From JANNRW01 sp031401815 (GTDB taxonomy: Bacteria > Desulfobacterota > Desulfuromonadia > Geobacterales > DSM-12255): DNA of 13,950 nucleotides. Shown piece after piece: positions 1 through 6,959 of the stretch. The DNA lies in assembly GCA_031401815.1 (NCBI GenBank), contig JANNRW010000362.1, positions 1-13,950 of the forward strand. Direction: 5' to 3'. The notes beneath the pieces were generated by a model, which did not search any database, had not been told where the DNA came from, and saw nothing but the letters and a program-made list of their open reading frames with translations. How positions within the stretch are numbered: the stretch's first letter is position 1; every line of letters starts with the position of its first letter. A program made the translations under genes and the position numbers.

Positions 1-13
1 ATATTATTATAAT

Positions 14-90
14 TGGCGGGCGGCATGGGATTCGAACCCACGACCCCAGGCTTCGGAGGCCTGTACTCTATCCAACTGAGCTAACCGCCC
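14..90 (-). tRNA. tRNA-Arg (anticodon CCG)
   Basis: Read on the minus strand this folds into a complete 77-nt cloverleaf. The acceptor strand GGGCGGT pairs with GCCGCCC (one G-T wobble next to the body), followed by discriminator G and a genome-encoded CCA at 14-16. The D arm has the usual TAGCTCAGTTGG form. The anticodon stem CAGGC/GCCTG holds the loop CTCCGAA, giving anticodon CCG (plus-strand 54-56), which reads the arginine codon CGG. The T loop is TTCGAAT. It stands alone here, divergent from the gene at 196. Confidence 0.96.
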
Positions 91-102
91 GCAAGGATAA
101 TT

Positions 103-131
103 TAAATACACTATCACCTTTTCAAACTCAA
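103..131 (-). promoter_or_regulatory. Possible sigma-70 promoter for tRNA-Arg
   Basis: On the minus strand TTGAGT (plus 126-131) is followed after 17 nt by TATTTA (plus 103-108), about 12 nt upstream of the mature tRNA 5' end. The -35 is good and the -10 is weak (3 of 6), so the call rests mostly on spacing and position. Confidence 0.4.
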
Positions 132-195
132 GATAATTACCGTTATTCGCAAATTTTATGTAGAGTAGTGACAACTGCATATACCCGGAGAAAAG

Positions 196-1038
196 ATGCG
201 ATACATTATCCTTGTCTTTACCTGTATTCTGATGTTGCCGTCAGCACTTCATGCTGCAAACTACGAAATAAAGAAGCTTGCTGACAAGGTCTACGCTGCT
301 CTGGCAGCTCCTGACGGCAAGGTCGCAAGTAATGCGATTTTTGTTGTCACCGAATATGAAGTGATTCTGGCAGGTGCTCATTTCATACAGGAAGGGGTAT
401 CCGAGTTACTGACAGAGATCGGCAAGATTTCCCCTTTGCCTGTCAACCGGATTATCCTTACACACCACCATGGCGGTTTCAATTATGTGGATTTTGATTT
501 CCCGGCAAAAACAGAGATAATTGCATCGCTTAAAATCTGGCAGGCACTGAAGGGAGAGCAGCGGGAATTCCGCAACCCGGCTGTAGTTTTCGAAAATACC
601 ATGACATTGAACCGTGGAGCAACTTCGCTTGTCTTGATAAGCACGGGTGAAGGACACAGCAGCGGAGACGTCGTGATATACCTCCCTAAAGAGAGTATTC
701 TGTTTGCTTCTGATCTTTTCTTTAATGACACATCCGGCTTCATGGGGGACGCATCAATTCATGAGTGGGGCGAAAATCTGGAACTGCTGGAGAGTATTCC
801 GGCTCGCTTTATTGTCCCTGGTCTTGGGAAGGTCGCGGACAGTGATGGCCTCGCCAGATTCAAGATGTTTTACCGGGCTTTCATGACCGAAGTGCTTAGA
901 AACCTGGAAAAAGGGAATACTTTGGCACAGACAAAAAAAGCGTTCTCTCTGGAACAGTACAGGAACTTGCCTGGCTTTAATACATTTCTTGATACAAATC
1001 TCGAACACGCGTATAAACAGTTAAAATCACGCAAGTAA
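196..1038 (+). CDS. Exported metallo-beta-lactamase-fold protein with degenerate metal site
   Basis: This 280-residue protein begins with a Sec-type signal peptide (Arg at 2, hydrophobic 4-18, likely cleavage near Ala20-Ala21). The start is supported by GGAG at 187-190, five bases before the ATG. Fold landmarks of the MBL superfamily follow: strand plus THHH at 89-92, GEGHSSGD at 151-158, FASD near 170-173, and PGLG at 208-211. Several canonical metal ligands are missing. The HxHxDH motif has lost its Asp-His pair (THHH runs straight into GGFN), the usual Asp-Thr-Gly turn near 58 reads LAGA, and the PGHG histidine is Leu210. His90, His92, His154 and Asp173 remain. It could bind one metal or act without catalysis. 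The family is broad and the substrate unknown; it is not evidence of antibiotic resistance. It appears to be a single-gene unit. Confidence 0.8.
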   Translation: MRYIILVFTCILMLPSALHAANYEIKKLADKVYAALAAPDGKVASNAIFVVTEYEVILAGAHFIQEGVSELLTEIGKISPLPVNRIILTHHHGGFNYVDFDFPAKTEIIASLKIWQALKGEQREFRNPAVVFENTMTLNRGATSLVLISTGEGHSSGDVVIYLPKESILFASDLFFNDTSGFMGDASIHEWGENLELLESIPARFIVPGLGKVADSDGLARFKMFYRAFMTEVLRNLEKGNTLAQTKKAFSLEQYRNLPGFNTFLDTNLEHAYKQLKSRK

Positions 1039-1074
1039 TCACTTGCAAGCTTTATGCTAGAAGTGATTAATGAT

Positions 1075-1103
1075 TTGACAGCAAACTCTGTTTCTGTTAT
1101 ACG
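1075..1103 (+). promoter_or_regulatory. Sigma-70 promoter of the zinc-ribbon gene
   Basis: A perfect -35 TTGACA (1075-1080) is followed by a 17-nt spacer and TATACG (1098-1103), with an extended -10 TG at 1095-1096. Transcription would start near 1110, leaving a leader of about 75 nt before the ATG at 1187. Confidence 0.7.
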
Positions 1104-1186
1104 AAATTGAAAATTAATAACGGTAAGACGGGCTTGGAAGCTGCCAGAACATCGTTATCCATACTATCTTATTACTGGAGAGTGGA

Positions 1187-2686
1187 ATGATTATTCAGTG
1201 TGATCATTGCAGTGCCAAATTCAGGATGGATGACTCAAAGCTTGCCAACGGGCCCGTCAAGGTTCGTTGCGCAAAGTGCAAGGAGATCTTTTCTGTCAGT
1301 AAAGATGAGTCCTCTCTCGAACCTGCTCCTTCTCCCCAGGTAACTGCAGACTCCACCCAATCTGTAGATTTTTCAGGCGGATGGCCGACCGCCAGCAGCT
1401 CTCCAGCTCCATCGACAATGAGCGGAATCACAAATAATGCTGATTACGATCCTTCCGCAACCGACTTCTCACTGAACTTTGATGAGCCTCCCCCCCCCCC
1501 TGCCACTGCAACAACATTTGCGCCAACCACCAATAATGAGGCATCAACATTTGATCTTTCTGCCGGAGAAAAGGGGGTGCCCGACCAACCCGGCGGATCA
1601 GATATCTCTTTTGATATGAGCGGGGGTGATTTTGATTTCGGTGACCCCTCAACTTCACTATCTTCAGAACCTGCCGCAGCTGTCACCCCCTCTTCAGCTT
1701 CATCCGGAACAGACATGTTCTCCATGGATTTCGGTGAAGTCTCTTTTTCTGACCCAGTAACTGCTGAGAAACCGTCCTCATTCATGACCGGGGAGTCAGT
1801 CAACCCGGATATGCCTGACTTGTCTTCGATTCCGGCAAATGCCTCCGCATCACCCTCTGCCGAGCCGGATAGCGATTTCAATTTTTCATTCAATACGGAT
1901 GCTCCTCCCCAGGCTTCAACCGGAGAGAGCCCCTTGACAAAGGAAGTAGCAGTCAATTTTGGGGAATTTGACTTCGGTGAAATGAATCAACCAGCGGAAA
2001 GCCCGGTTACTTCACAAGCTGAAAAACAGTCGCGGGAATTCTCGATCAGCTCGGATAACACCAAGGATTCTGAAGATATAACTGCTCCTTTTCATGACCA
2101 TGACGATATCCCCCCCTCTTCTTTGTCCACCCGGAAAAAAAGAGGCTCCTTATTCCCTGTAACCCTGATTCTTGGTGCTATTCTGCTCGTTATCATGCTT
2201 GCCGGCTCAGCAGTATACTTCATCAGCGGCCCAAAAGCATTTTCAAAGGTAGGACTCGGCTTTCTGGTTGACTGGTATGGTGCTAAAGGGGGAGAGGAGG
2301 GGAGTATTTCAGTCAGAAACATAACTGCCGAGTATATGCTTAACAAGGATGCCGGAGAGCTGTTCATAGTTCGGGGAGAAGCCCTGAATAATTACAGGAA
2401 GCCTCGCGCATCAATTCAGATCAAGGTAACGCTTCTGGATGAAAAGGGTTCCTCACTCATTACAAAGGCAGCATATTGCGGCAATTCACTTACAAAAGAG
2501 CAGCTTTCAACCCTGCCGCCTGCAAAGATTGAAGAGACGATGAATAATCAGTTTGGTGATTCACTGGCAAATATGGGGGTCAAACCAAACCAGGCAATCC
2601 CCTTTGTTGTAGTCATAAGTGGTGTACCTAAAGAGGCAAAGGACTACTCTGTCCAGGTCAGCGGTTCTACAATCGCAACTCAATAG
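1187..2686 (+). CDS. Zinc-ribbon (MJ0042-type) / DUF3426 single-pass membrane protein
   Basis: This 499-residue protein has three parts. Residues 1-37 form a zinc ribbon with Cys5, Cys8, Cys28 and Cys31, matching the MJ0042/zinc_ribbon_5 pattern. Residues 40-318 are a Ser/Pro/Asp-rich, probably disordered linker with recurring short acidic-aromatic motifs (DFDFGD, MDFGE, EFDFGE). A basic patch RKKRG (316-320) precedes one membrane helix at about 322-347, and residues 372-497 resemble DUF3426, a beta-sandwich domain with the phrase LFIVRGEALNN. The positive patch suggests the zinc ribbon is cytoplasmic and DUF3426 is periplasmic. GGAG at 1177-1180 supports the start. No enzyme function is visible; such proteins are often guessed to be regulators or scaffolds, which is unproven. 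An 11-C run lies in the linker at residues 102-105. Confidence 0.85.
   Translation: MIIQCDHCSAKFRMDDSKLANGPVKVRCAKCKEIFSVSKDESSLEPAPSPQVTADSTQSVDFSGGWPTASSSPAPSTMSGITNNADYDPSATDFSLNFDEPPPPPATATTFAPTTNNEASTFDLSAGEKGVPDQPGGSDISFDMSGGDFDFGDPSTSLSSEPAAAVTPSSASSGTDMFSMDFGEVSFSDPVTAEKPSSFMTGESVNPDMPDLSSIPANASASPSAEPDSDFNFSFNTDAPPQASTGESPLTKEVAVNFGEFDFGEMNQPAESPVTSQAEKQSREFSISSDNTKDSEDITAPFHDHDDIPPSSLSTRKKRGSLFPVTLILGAILLVIMLAGSAVYFISGPKAFSKVGLGFLVDWYGAKGGEEGSISVRNITAEYMLNKDAGELFIVRGEALNNYRKPRASIQIKVTLLDEKGSSLITKAAYCGNSLTKEQLSTLPPAKIEETMNNQFGDSLANMGVKPNQAIPFVVVISGVPKEAKDYSVQVSGSTIATQ
1490..1500 (+). repeat. 11-C homopolymer inside the zinc-ribbon gene
   Basis: Eleven consecutive C bases encode part of a five-proline run (residues 101-105). 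A gain of one C brings the frame to a stop at 1534-1536, and a loss of one C to a stop at 1617-1619. Both fall before the membrane helix, so single-base slippage would remove the anchor and DUF3426 domain. Confidence 0.9.
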
Positions 2687-2742
2687 ATTTTGGCCCGTTC
2701 CGCCTCTGCAAGATTGTTTGCAGATAATCTCTCTTCCAAATT

Positions 2743-2778
2743 AAATCCCCTTGAACTCTCTTGTTCAAGGGGATTTTT
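2743..2778. terminator. Bidirectional rho-independent terminator
   Basis: A perfect 14-bp stem (2743-2756 with 2763-2776) encloses the 6-nt loop TCTCTT. On the plus strand a T-run follows (to 2778); on the minus strand the tail reads TTTAATTT. It sits between the convergent ends of the zinc-ribbon gene and serA and can serve both. A smaller 6-bp hairpin lies just upstream at 2706-2723. Confidence 0.92.
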
Positions 2779-2822
2779 ATAATAAACCGACTCTATCTAT
2801 ATCTCTTTCTCTCTCCCTAAAA

Positions 2823-4421
2823 TTACCTGCGCGGCAGGTGAAGTGATTTGATAAAGGATGCATCGGTTGCCTGCTGCAACTCGGCTAACACCTCCGGAGG
2901 GACAGGAGAGTCAAGCGAGAGAATGACCATTGCCTCACCCTTCTTTTCACTCCGGCCAAGATTCATGGAAGCAATATTTATATCGTGCTGCCCCATGATG
3001 GTACCGATCTTGCCGATCATTCCGGGTCTGTCCCCATAATGAAGCAGCAGCATGTGCTCTTCCGGAGTGAAGTCCATTGTGTAGTCGCGCAGACGGACAA
3101 TACGTGGCGCACCCTCGAACAGGGTTCCACCGATCAGGCGGCGCTTGCCGTCAGCCCCTTCAATAACAAGGGTCACAAGATTGGAAAAAGCGTCGGAATG
3201 AGTCGATTTATTCTCCTCAACCTCTATTCCCATCTGCTCTGCAACTAAAGAGGCATTGACCATATTCACATCCTGCTCAACCATACGGCCAAGGAGCGCC
3301 GAAAGCCCGAAAACAGTGAGCGGAGAGCAGTCGTAGTGTGCGATCTGACCGGTATAGCCAAAGATTACCCTGGAGGGATTCTTCTCGACCAGCTGAATGG
3401 CAAAGTCGGACATTACCCGGATCAGGTTCATGAACGGTCTCATCTGCTCAATCAGAGCCATGTCGAAGCGAGGAATATTCACAGCATTCTCCAGAGGCTT
3501 TTCATCAAGATAACTGATGATTTCACGCGACACATCAACAGCAACATTGATCTGAGCCTCAAAGGTATTGGCTCCGAGGTGAGGAGTAACCACCAGTCGC
3601 TCCTGGGAGATAAGATCCCTGAGAAGTTCGGTTTTGGGCGGCTCTGTGCTAAAGACATCAAACGCAGCCAGAGAGACCTTTTCACTCACAAGACTCGCAA
3701 GGAGCGCCTCTTCATTGATAATGCCGCCGCGAGCAACGTTAAGGACAATGACATTATCCTTCATCAACCCAAACTCCCGAGAACCTATCATGTCACGGGT
3801 TTCATCATTTAGCGGTGTATGCACGGTTATAATGTCACAATTCTTGTAAACCTCGTCATGCGAAACAAGTTTTACGCCTAGATCGTGCGCTCTTTTGACT
3901 GCAATGTATGGATCACAGGCAAGCACTTCACATTCAAACGCCTTGAGGCGGGTGGCAACTCTCCCACCAACCTTGCCAAGACCGATAACGCCGACTGTTT
4001 TTCCTTTAAGTTCCACCCCGGTAAAAGGGGCGCGCTTCCACTCGCCTGCTTTTAGTGATGCATTCGCCTTTGTCACATTCCGGCAGGCAGAGAGAAGCAG
4101 AGCCATGGTATGCTCTGCCGCGCTGTTGGTGTTGCCAAACGGGGCATTAACGACAATTACCCCTCTGCTGCTGGCATATTCGACATCTACGTTATCTATA
4201 CCGACCCCGGCTCTTGCGACCAGCTTCAGCTTCAGGGCGGCATCAAGAATATCCTTGTCAACATTCGTACCGCTGCGGGTAATAATTACCTCGTAATCCC
4301 CGATCATCGCCAAAAGCTCTTCCTTGGAGAGGCCAAGCCGAATATCCATCTCTATTCTGGGATCCTGCTCCAGAAGCGCCAGACCCTCTGCAGCAACTTC
4401 ATCGGTAACGATTACCTTCAT
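2823..4421 (-). CDS. serA: D-3-phosphoglycerate dehydrogenase
   Basis: SerA oxidises 3-phosphoglycerate to 3-phosphohydroxypyruvate with NAD, the first step of serine synthesis, in the cytosol. The 532-residue product is the long form of the family. The nucleotide-binding motif GLGKVG is at 147-152, with the acidic residue Asp170 after the second Rossmann strand. The catalytic set is Arg231 (NVARGG), Glu260 (STEPP) and His281 (TPHLGAN). An intervening domain covers about 320-450, and an ACT domain about 455-532 (DRPGMIGKIGTIMG), the usual place for serine feedback or assembly. AAGGAG lies 6 nt before the ATG. It is divergent from trmL and ends next to a strong terminator, so it is probably monocistronic. 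Confidence 0.96.
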   Translation of the reverse strand: MKVIVTDEVAAEGLALLEQDPRIEMDIRLGLSKEELLAMIGDYEVIITRSGTNVDKDILDAALKLKLVARAGVGIDNVDVEYASSRGVIVVNAPFGNTNSAAEHTMALLLSACRNVTKANASLKAGEWKRAPFTGVELKGKTVGVIGLGKVGGRVATRLKAFECEVLACDPYIAVKRAHDLGVKLVSHDEVYKNCDIITVHTPLNDETRDMIGSREFGLMKDNVIVLNVARGGIINEEALLASLVSEKVSLAAFDVFSTEPPKTELLRDLISQERLVVTPHLGANTFEAQINVAVDVSREIISYLDEKPLENAVNIPRFDMALIEQMRPFMNLIRVMSDFAIQLVEKNPSRVIFGYTGQIAHYDCSPLTVFGLSALLGRMVEQDVNMVNASLVAEQMGIEVEENKSTHSDAFSNLVTLVIEGADGKRRLIGGTLFEGAPRIVRLRDYTMDFTPEEHMLLLHYGDRPGMIGKIGTIMGQHDINIASMNLGRSEKKGEAMVILSLDSPVPPEVLAELQQATDASFIKSLHLPRR

Positions 4422-4430
4422 ATACTCTCC

Positions 4431-4459
4431 TTGTCAGCCAGATAAAAAAATAGCATAAT
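4431..4459 (+). promoter_or_regulatory. Promoter of trmL-moaC-mogA
   Basis: TTGTCA (4431-4436, 5 of 6) and CATAAT (4454-4459, 5 of 6) are separated by exactly 17 nt. Transcription would begin near 4466, which favours the ATG at 4499 over the one at 4478. The -10 overlaps the proposed serA -10 on the other strand by five bases. Confidence 0.65.
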
Positions 4460-4483
4460 AGCCCCCTGAACAAAAAAATGCAA
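4455..4483 (-). promoter_or_regulatory. Likely serA promoter
   Basis: On the minus strand TTGCAT (plus 4478-4483) is followed after 17 nt by TATTAT (plus 4455-4460). An alternative extended -10, TGC before TATTTT (plus 4447-4452), overlaps it. The leader to the serA ATG would be roughly 20-26 nt and includes the Shine-Dalgarno site. Confidence 0.5.
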
Positions 4484-4498
4484 CTGCGACGGAAACAG

Positions 4499-4966
4499 AT
4501 GACCATAGACTCTCCTCTTCAGATAGTTCTGATTGAACCGGAAATTCCTCCGAACACCGGCAATATTGCCCGTCTCTGCGCTGCAACCGGAACCGGGCTT
4601 CATCTGGTCGGGAAACTAGGTTTCTCAACTGATGATCGTCAGCTCAAACGAGCAGGACTCGACTACTGGAGTGAAGTATCCATTTACTACTGGGCGGATC
4701 TTGCAGAGTTAAAGCGCGCCTTTCCAGATGCAAGATTTGTCTATACAAGCAAGAAGGCTCAGAAAAGTCACGTTGCTTTCGAATTTCACAAGGGGGACTT
4801 TCTTGTCTTTGGAAAAGAGACAGAAGGGCTGCCGGAGTCACTTCTGGAAGAGAATCATGAAAATGCCATCCGGATACCGATAAAAGGAGAGGTGCGGAGC
4901 CTGAATCTCTCAACTGCCGCCGGAATTGTACTGTACGAGGCACTGAGACAGACCGGAACCATATAG
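4499..4966 (+). CDS. trmL: tRNA (cytidine/uridine-34 2'-O)-methyltransferase TrmL
   Basis: This SPOUT-family enzyme methylates the 2'-hydroxyl of the wobble nucleotide of certain leucine tRNAs using S-adenosylmethionine. The 155-residue product matches the family's usual size of about 155-160. It opens with the typical IVLIEPEIPPNTGN stretch (NTGN at 19-22), then FGKETEGLP at 104-112 and RSLNLS at 133-138, the residues that build the trefoil-knot SAM pocket. The ATG at 4499 is preferred. The ATG at 4478 has no ribosome site, adds a tail foreign to the family and lies only about 12 nt from the predicted transcript start. The site before 4499 is itself weak (GGAA). First gene of an apparent operon with moaC and mogA. 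Confidence 0.92.
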   Translation: MTIDSPLQIVLIEPEIPPNTGNIARLCAATGTGLHLVGKLGFSTDDRQLKRAGLDYWSEVSIYYWADLAELKRAFPDARFVYTSKKAQKSHVAFEFHKGDFLVFGKETEGLPESLLEENHENAIRIPIKGEVRSLNLSTAAGIVLYEALRQTGTI

Positions 4967-4975
4967 GAGGATTCA

Positions 4976-5458
4976 ATGTCATTCAACCATTTTGACGCAA
5001 ACGGCCAGGCTATCATGGTTGATGTAAGCCAGAAGGTGCCGACCATGCGCACTGCAGTGGCAGTTGCAACTGTGAACCTGACACCTGACACGGTAAGCGC
5101 AATTCAGGAGGGTCGCACCAGCAAGGGCGATGTACTGGCAGTTGCACGACTTGCCGGAATTGCTGCTGCCAAAAAAACCTCTGCCCTGATCCCCCTCTCC
5201 CATCCTCTGGCAATCCATTATGTAACTGTCGATTTCACGATTGACCAGGCATCAGGCCGGATAATGGCGAAAGCCACTGTAAAAGCATTCGAGCGTACCG
5301 GCGTTGAGATGGAGGCGATGACAGCAGCAGCTGTAACTGCCCTCACCATCTATGACATGTGCAAGGGGGTTGACAAGGGGATCAGCATAGAGAGCATCAG
5401 ACTTCTTTATAAAGAGGGCGGTAAAAGCGGTATTTACTGTCGTGAGGAGGGTGCATGA
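4976..5458 (+). CDS. moaC: Cyclic pyranopterin monophosphate synthase MoaC
   Basis: MoaC works with the radical-SAM enzyme MoaA in the first step of molybdenum cofactor synthesis, turning the 3',8-cyclo-GTP intermediate into cyclic pyranopterin monophosphate. The 160-residue length is standard. Family motifs are KGDVLAVARLAGI starting at Lys50, IPLSHP with His76, and TGVEMEAMTA (109-117) followed by Asp127 and Lys130, all positions of the known active site. AGGAGG (4965-4970) overlaps the trmL stop codon, so translation is probably coupled; only 9 nt separate the genes. moaA, moaD and moaE are not in this window. Confidence 0.97.
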   Translation: MSFNHFDANGQAIMVDVSQKVPTMRTAVAVATVNLTPDTVSAIQEGRTSKGDVLAVARLAGIAAAKKTSALIPLSHPLAIHYVTVDFTIDQASGRIMAKATVKAFERTGVEMEAMTAAAVTALTIYDMCKGVDKGISIESIRLLYKEGGKSGIYCREEGA

Positions 5459-5970
5459 AATGTGCAATTCTCATCCTGAGCGATAAAGGATCCCGTGGAG
5501 AACGTGTAGACACCAGTGGCCCTGCCCTTGTTGCCTGGCTTGGCGATCAGGGGGTGAAAATCGTAAGGACGACAATCATTCCGGACGAAGAGCTCCTGAT
5601 TGAGGAGCTCCTGAAAGAGTGGGCCGACAGCAACGAGCTTGAACTGATCATAACCTGCGGCGGAACCGGCGTCTCTCCGCGCGATGTTACCCCTGAAGCA
5701 ACCCGGAGAGTAATCGAAAGGGAGATACCGGGACTGGGTGAAGAGATGCGCCGGACAAGTGCGGCAATCACCCCGCATGCCCTGCTCTCCCGAGCCATTG
5801 TCGGCATCAGGAAGAAAACACTGATTATCAATCTCCCAGGCAGCCCGAAAGGGGCAATCGAAAACCTTGCGGCAATCTGGTCGGCAATCCCCCATGCTGT
5901 CGCAAAAATCAACGGTGATCCGGCAGATTGCGCGGTTAAACCGTTGCCGTTATCTCCTTACAGATCCTGA
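5455..5970 (+). CDS. mogA: Molybdopterin adenylyltransferase (MogA/MoaB family)
   Basis: The enzyme adenylates molybdopterin with ATP to prepare it for molybdate insertion by MoeA. The 171-residue protein carries the MoCF-binding fold: Asp44 in the IPDEE turn, TCGGTGVSPRDVTP (67-80, with Asp77 in the substrate pocket), PGLGEEMR (92-99) and NLPGSPKGA (126-134). It overlaps moaC by 4 nt (ATGA) and has GAGGAGG upstream, so the two are translationally coupled. Its length is closer to MoaB-like members than to E. coli MogA, so the MogA/MoaB label is not settled, although the activity should be the same. Its last 35 nt overlap the end of panE on the other strand. Confidence 0.92.
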   Translation: MKCAILILSDKGSRGERVDTSGPALVAWLGDQGVKIVRTTIIPDEELLIEELLKEWADSNELELIITCGGTGVSPRDVTPEATRRVIEREIPGLGEEMRRTSAAITPHALLSRAIVGIRKKTLIINLPGSPKGAIENLAAIWSAIPHAVAKINGDPADCAVKPLPLSPYRS

Positions 5971-6871
5971 CCTGCTCCAAAAGTGCAGCCAGCATCTCAA
6001 CCCTCGGCATTGGGACTCCGCTTCTGGCGGCATACGACAGCGGCATCCTGAAAATAGACCCGATTTCCAGCTCTCTCCCCTCTTCCCGGTCAATCTGCAT
6101 TGAAGGCTTGTAGAGACCCATGTTGTCGGTAAATTCGAGCATGCTCTGGGCAAAATCTGTAGACAGGGGTTTTTGCAACTCCTGAGCATTTGCAGCCTCT
6201 ATCACCTCCAGCATCAGATCTTTAACCAGTTGCCGTGTCGCTACGACGCAAAGGAGCTCGTTAACCGGTTGATTCAGCAAAGCGCAAAGCCCGTTGAACG
6301 GTATGTTCCAGACAAGTTTTTCCCAACGCGCCCGCAAAAGGTCATCAGTAGCCCGGCAATCAACCCCTGCATTCATGAACATGTCTACAAGCTGATCGAG
6401 TCTCTTACGGTCATGACGCTCGTACTCGCCAAGAACAATCCTGCCTGCACCCAGATGATGCACTACCCCCGGTTCACCGCGATTTGCACATAGAAAGGCG
6501 ACACCGCCGACAATCCGTTCTCTGCCAAAAAGCCCGGCAAGAAGGTCTTCGTTACCAAGTCCGTTCTGAAGGGTAAGAATCATGGTTCTCTCACCCAGAA
6601 GCGGCGCAATCATCTCATTGAACTGGTCATTTGCAAAAGTCTTCAGCCCGACAATAACAAGATCTACATGACCGATATCCCCGGATTTGCAATAGGCATT
6701 TACTTTCGGAAGATAAAAATCCCCGTTTACCGAAAAAACCCTCAGCCCGCTTTCAACAACTGCAGAGTAGTCCCTCCGCATTACAAAATTAACTTCCAGA
6801 CCGCTTTTTTGCAGCAGTGCCCCGTAATACTGGCCAAGCGCACCAGCACCAACAACTGCTATCCTCATCAT
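5936..6871 (-). CDS. panE: 2-dehydropantoate 2-reductase (ketopantoate reductase)
   Basis: PanE reduces ketopantoate to pantoate with NADPH in the pantothenate/coenzyme A pathway. The 311-residue protein has the Rossmann motif GAGALG at 8-13, Lys77 in VGLKTF, QNGLGN at 102-107, and the C-terminal helical domain with the catalytic lysine in RWEKLVWN (Lys185), Asn193 and the KPSM...EI signature near 255-270. The start has two adjacent ATGs (6871 and 6868) behind AAGGAG. The second gives better spacing and the common MRIAVVGAG beginning, so the true protein may be one residue shorter. Family members can act on other 2-oxo acids, so the substrate is likely but not certain. The gene follows the Tim44-like gene after 88 nt that contain a hairpin. 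Confidence 0.9.
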   Translation of the reverse strand: MMRIAVVGAGALGQYYGALLQKSGLEVNFVMRRDYSAVVESGLRVFSVNGDFYLPKVNAYCKSGDIGHVDLVIVGLKTFANDQFNEMIAPLLGERTMILTLQNGLGNEDLLAGLFGRERIVGGVAFLCANRGEPGVVHHLGAGRIVLGEYERHDRKRLDQLVDMFMNAGVDCRATDDLLRARWEKLVWNIPFNGLCALLNQPVNELLCVVATRQLVKDLMLEVIEAANAQELQKPLSTDFAQSMLEFTDNMGLYKPSMQIDREEGRELEIGSIFRMPLSYAARSGVPMPRVEMLAALLEQVRICKEITATV

Positions 6872-6891
6872 CCATCTCCTTTCAGAATGCA

Positions 6892-6915
6892 GAAAGCGGC
6901 CAAAAGGCCGCTTTC
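6892..6915. other. Perfect hairpin upstream of panE
   Basis: A 10-bp perfect stem (6892-6901 with 6906-6915) closes a 4-nt loop about ten bases upstream of the panE ribosome site. In the minus direction no T-run follows, so it is a poor terminator there; in the plus direction the following CGTTTATCTTTT is T-rich but no plus-strand gene ends nearby. It could stabilise a processed 5' end or partly attenuate read-through into panE. Confidence 0.6.
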
Positions 6916-6928
6916 CGTTTATCTTTTA

Positions 6929-6949
6929 CCTTCAGCCTTCAGCCTTCAG
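6929..6949. repeat. Three tandem copies of a 7-bp unit
   Basis: CCTTCAG occurs three times head to tail (CTGAAGG on the minus strand), ten bases beyond the stop codon of the Tim44-like gene, followed by the partial units CCTG CCTG. No promoter or terminator role is evident. Confidence 0.85.
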
Positions 6950-6959
6950 CCTGCCTGCA

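Noticed and set aside
1..90. tRNA-Arg as an integration site for a mobile element
   Set aside because: No integrase gene and no second copy of the tRNA 3' end are seen in the window.
196..1038. Reading the MBL-fold protein as a beta-lactamase
   Set aside because: The essential metal ligands are missing and the family is functionally very broad.
1031..1046. Inverted repeat GCAAGT-AATC-ACTTGC over the MBL gene stop codon
   Set aside because: The stem is only 6 bp and no T-run follows, so it is not called a terminator.
1444..1956. 170-residue open frame on the minus strand
   Set aside because: It is antisense to the Ser/Pro-rich linker of the zinc-ribbon gene, has biased low-complexity composition and no recognisable domain or ribosome site.
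3336..3812. 158-residue plus-strand open frame
   Set aside because: It is fully antisense to the conserved catalytic region of serA and shows no family features.
4478..4498. Upstream ATG giving a seven-residue longer TrmL
   Set aside because: No ribosome site, too close to the predicted transcript start, and extra residues not typical of the family.
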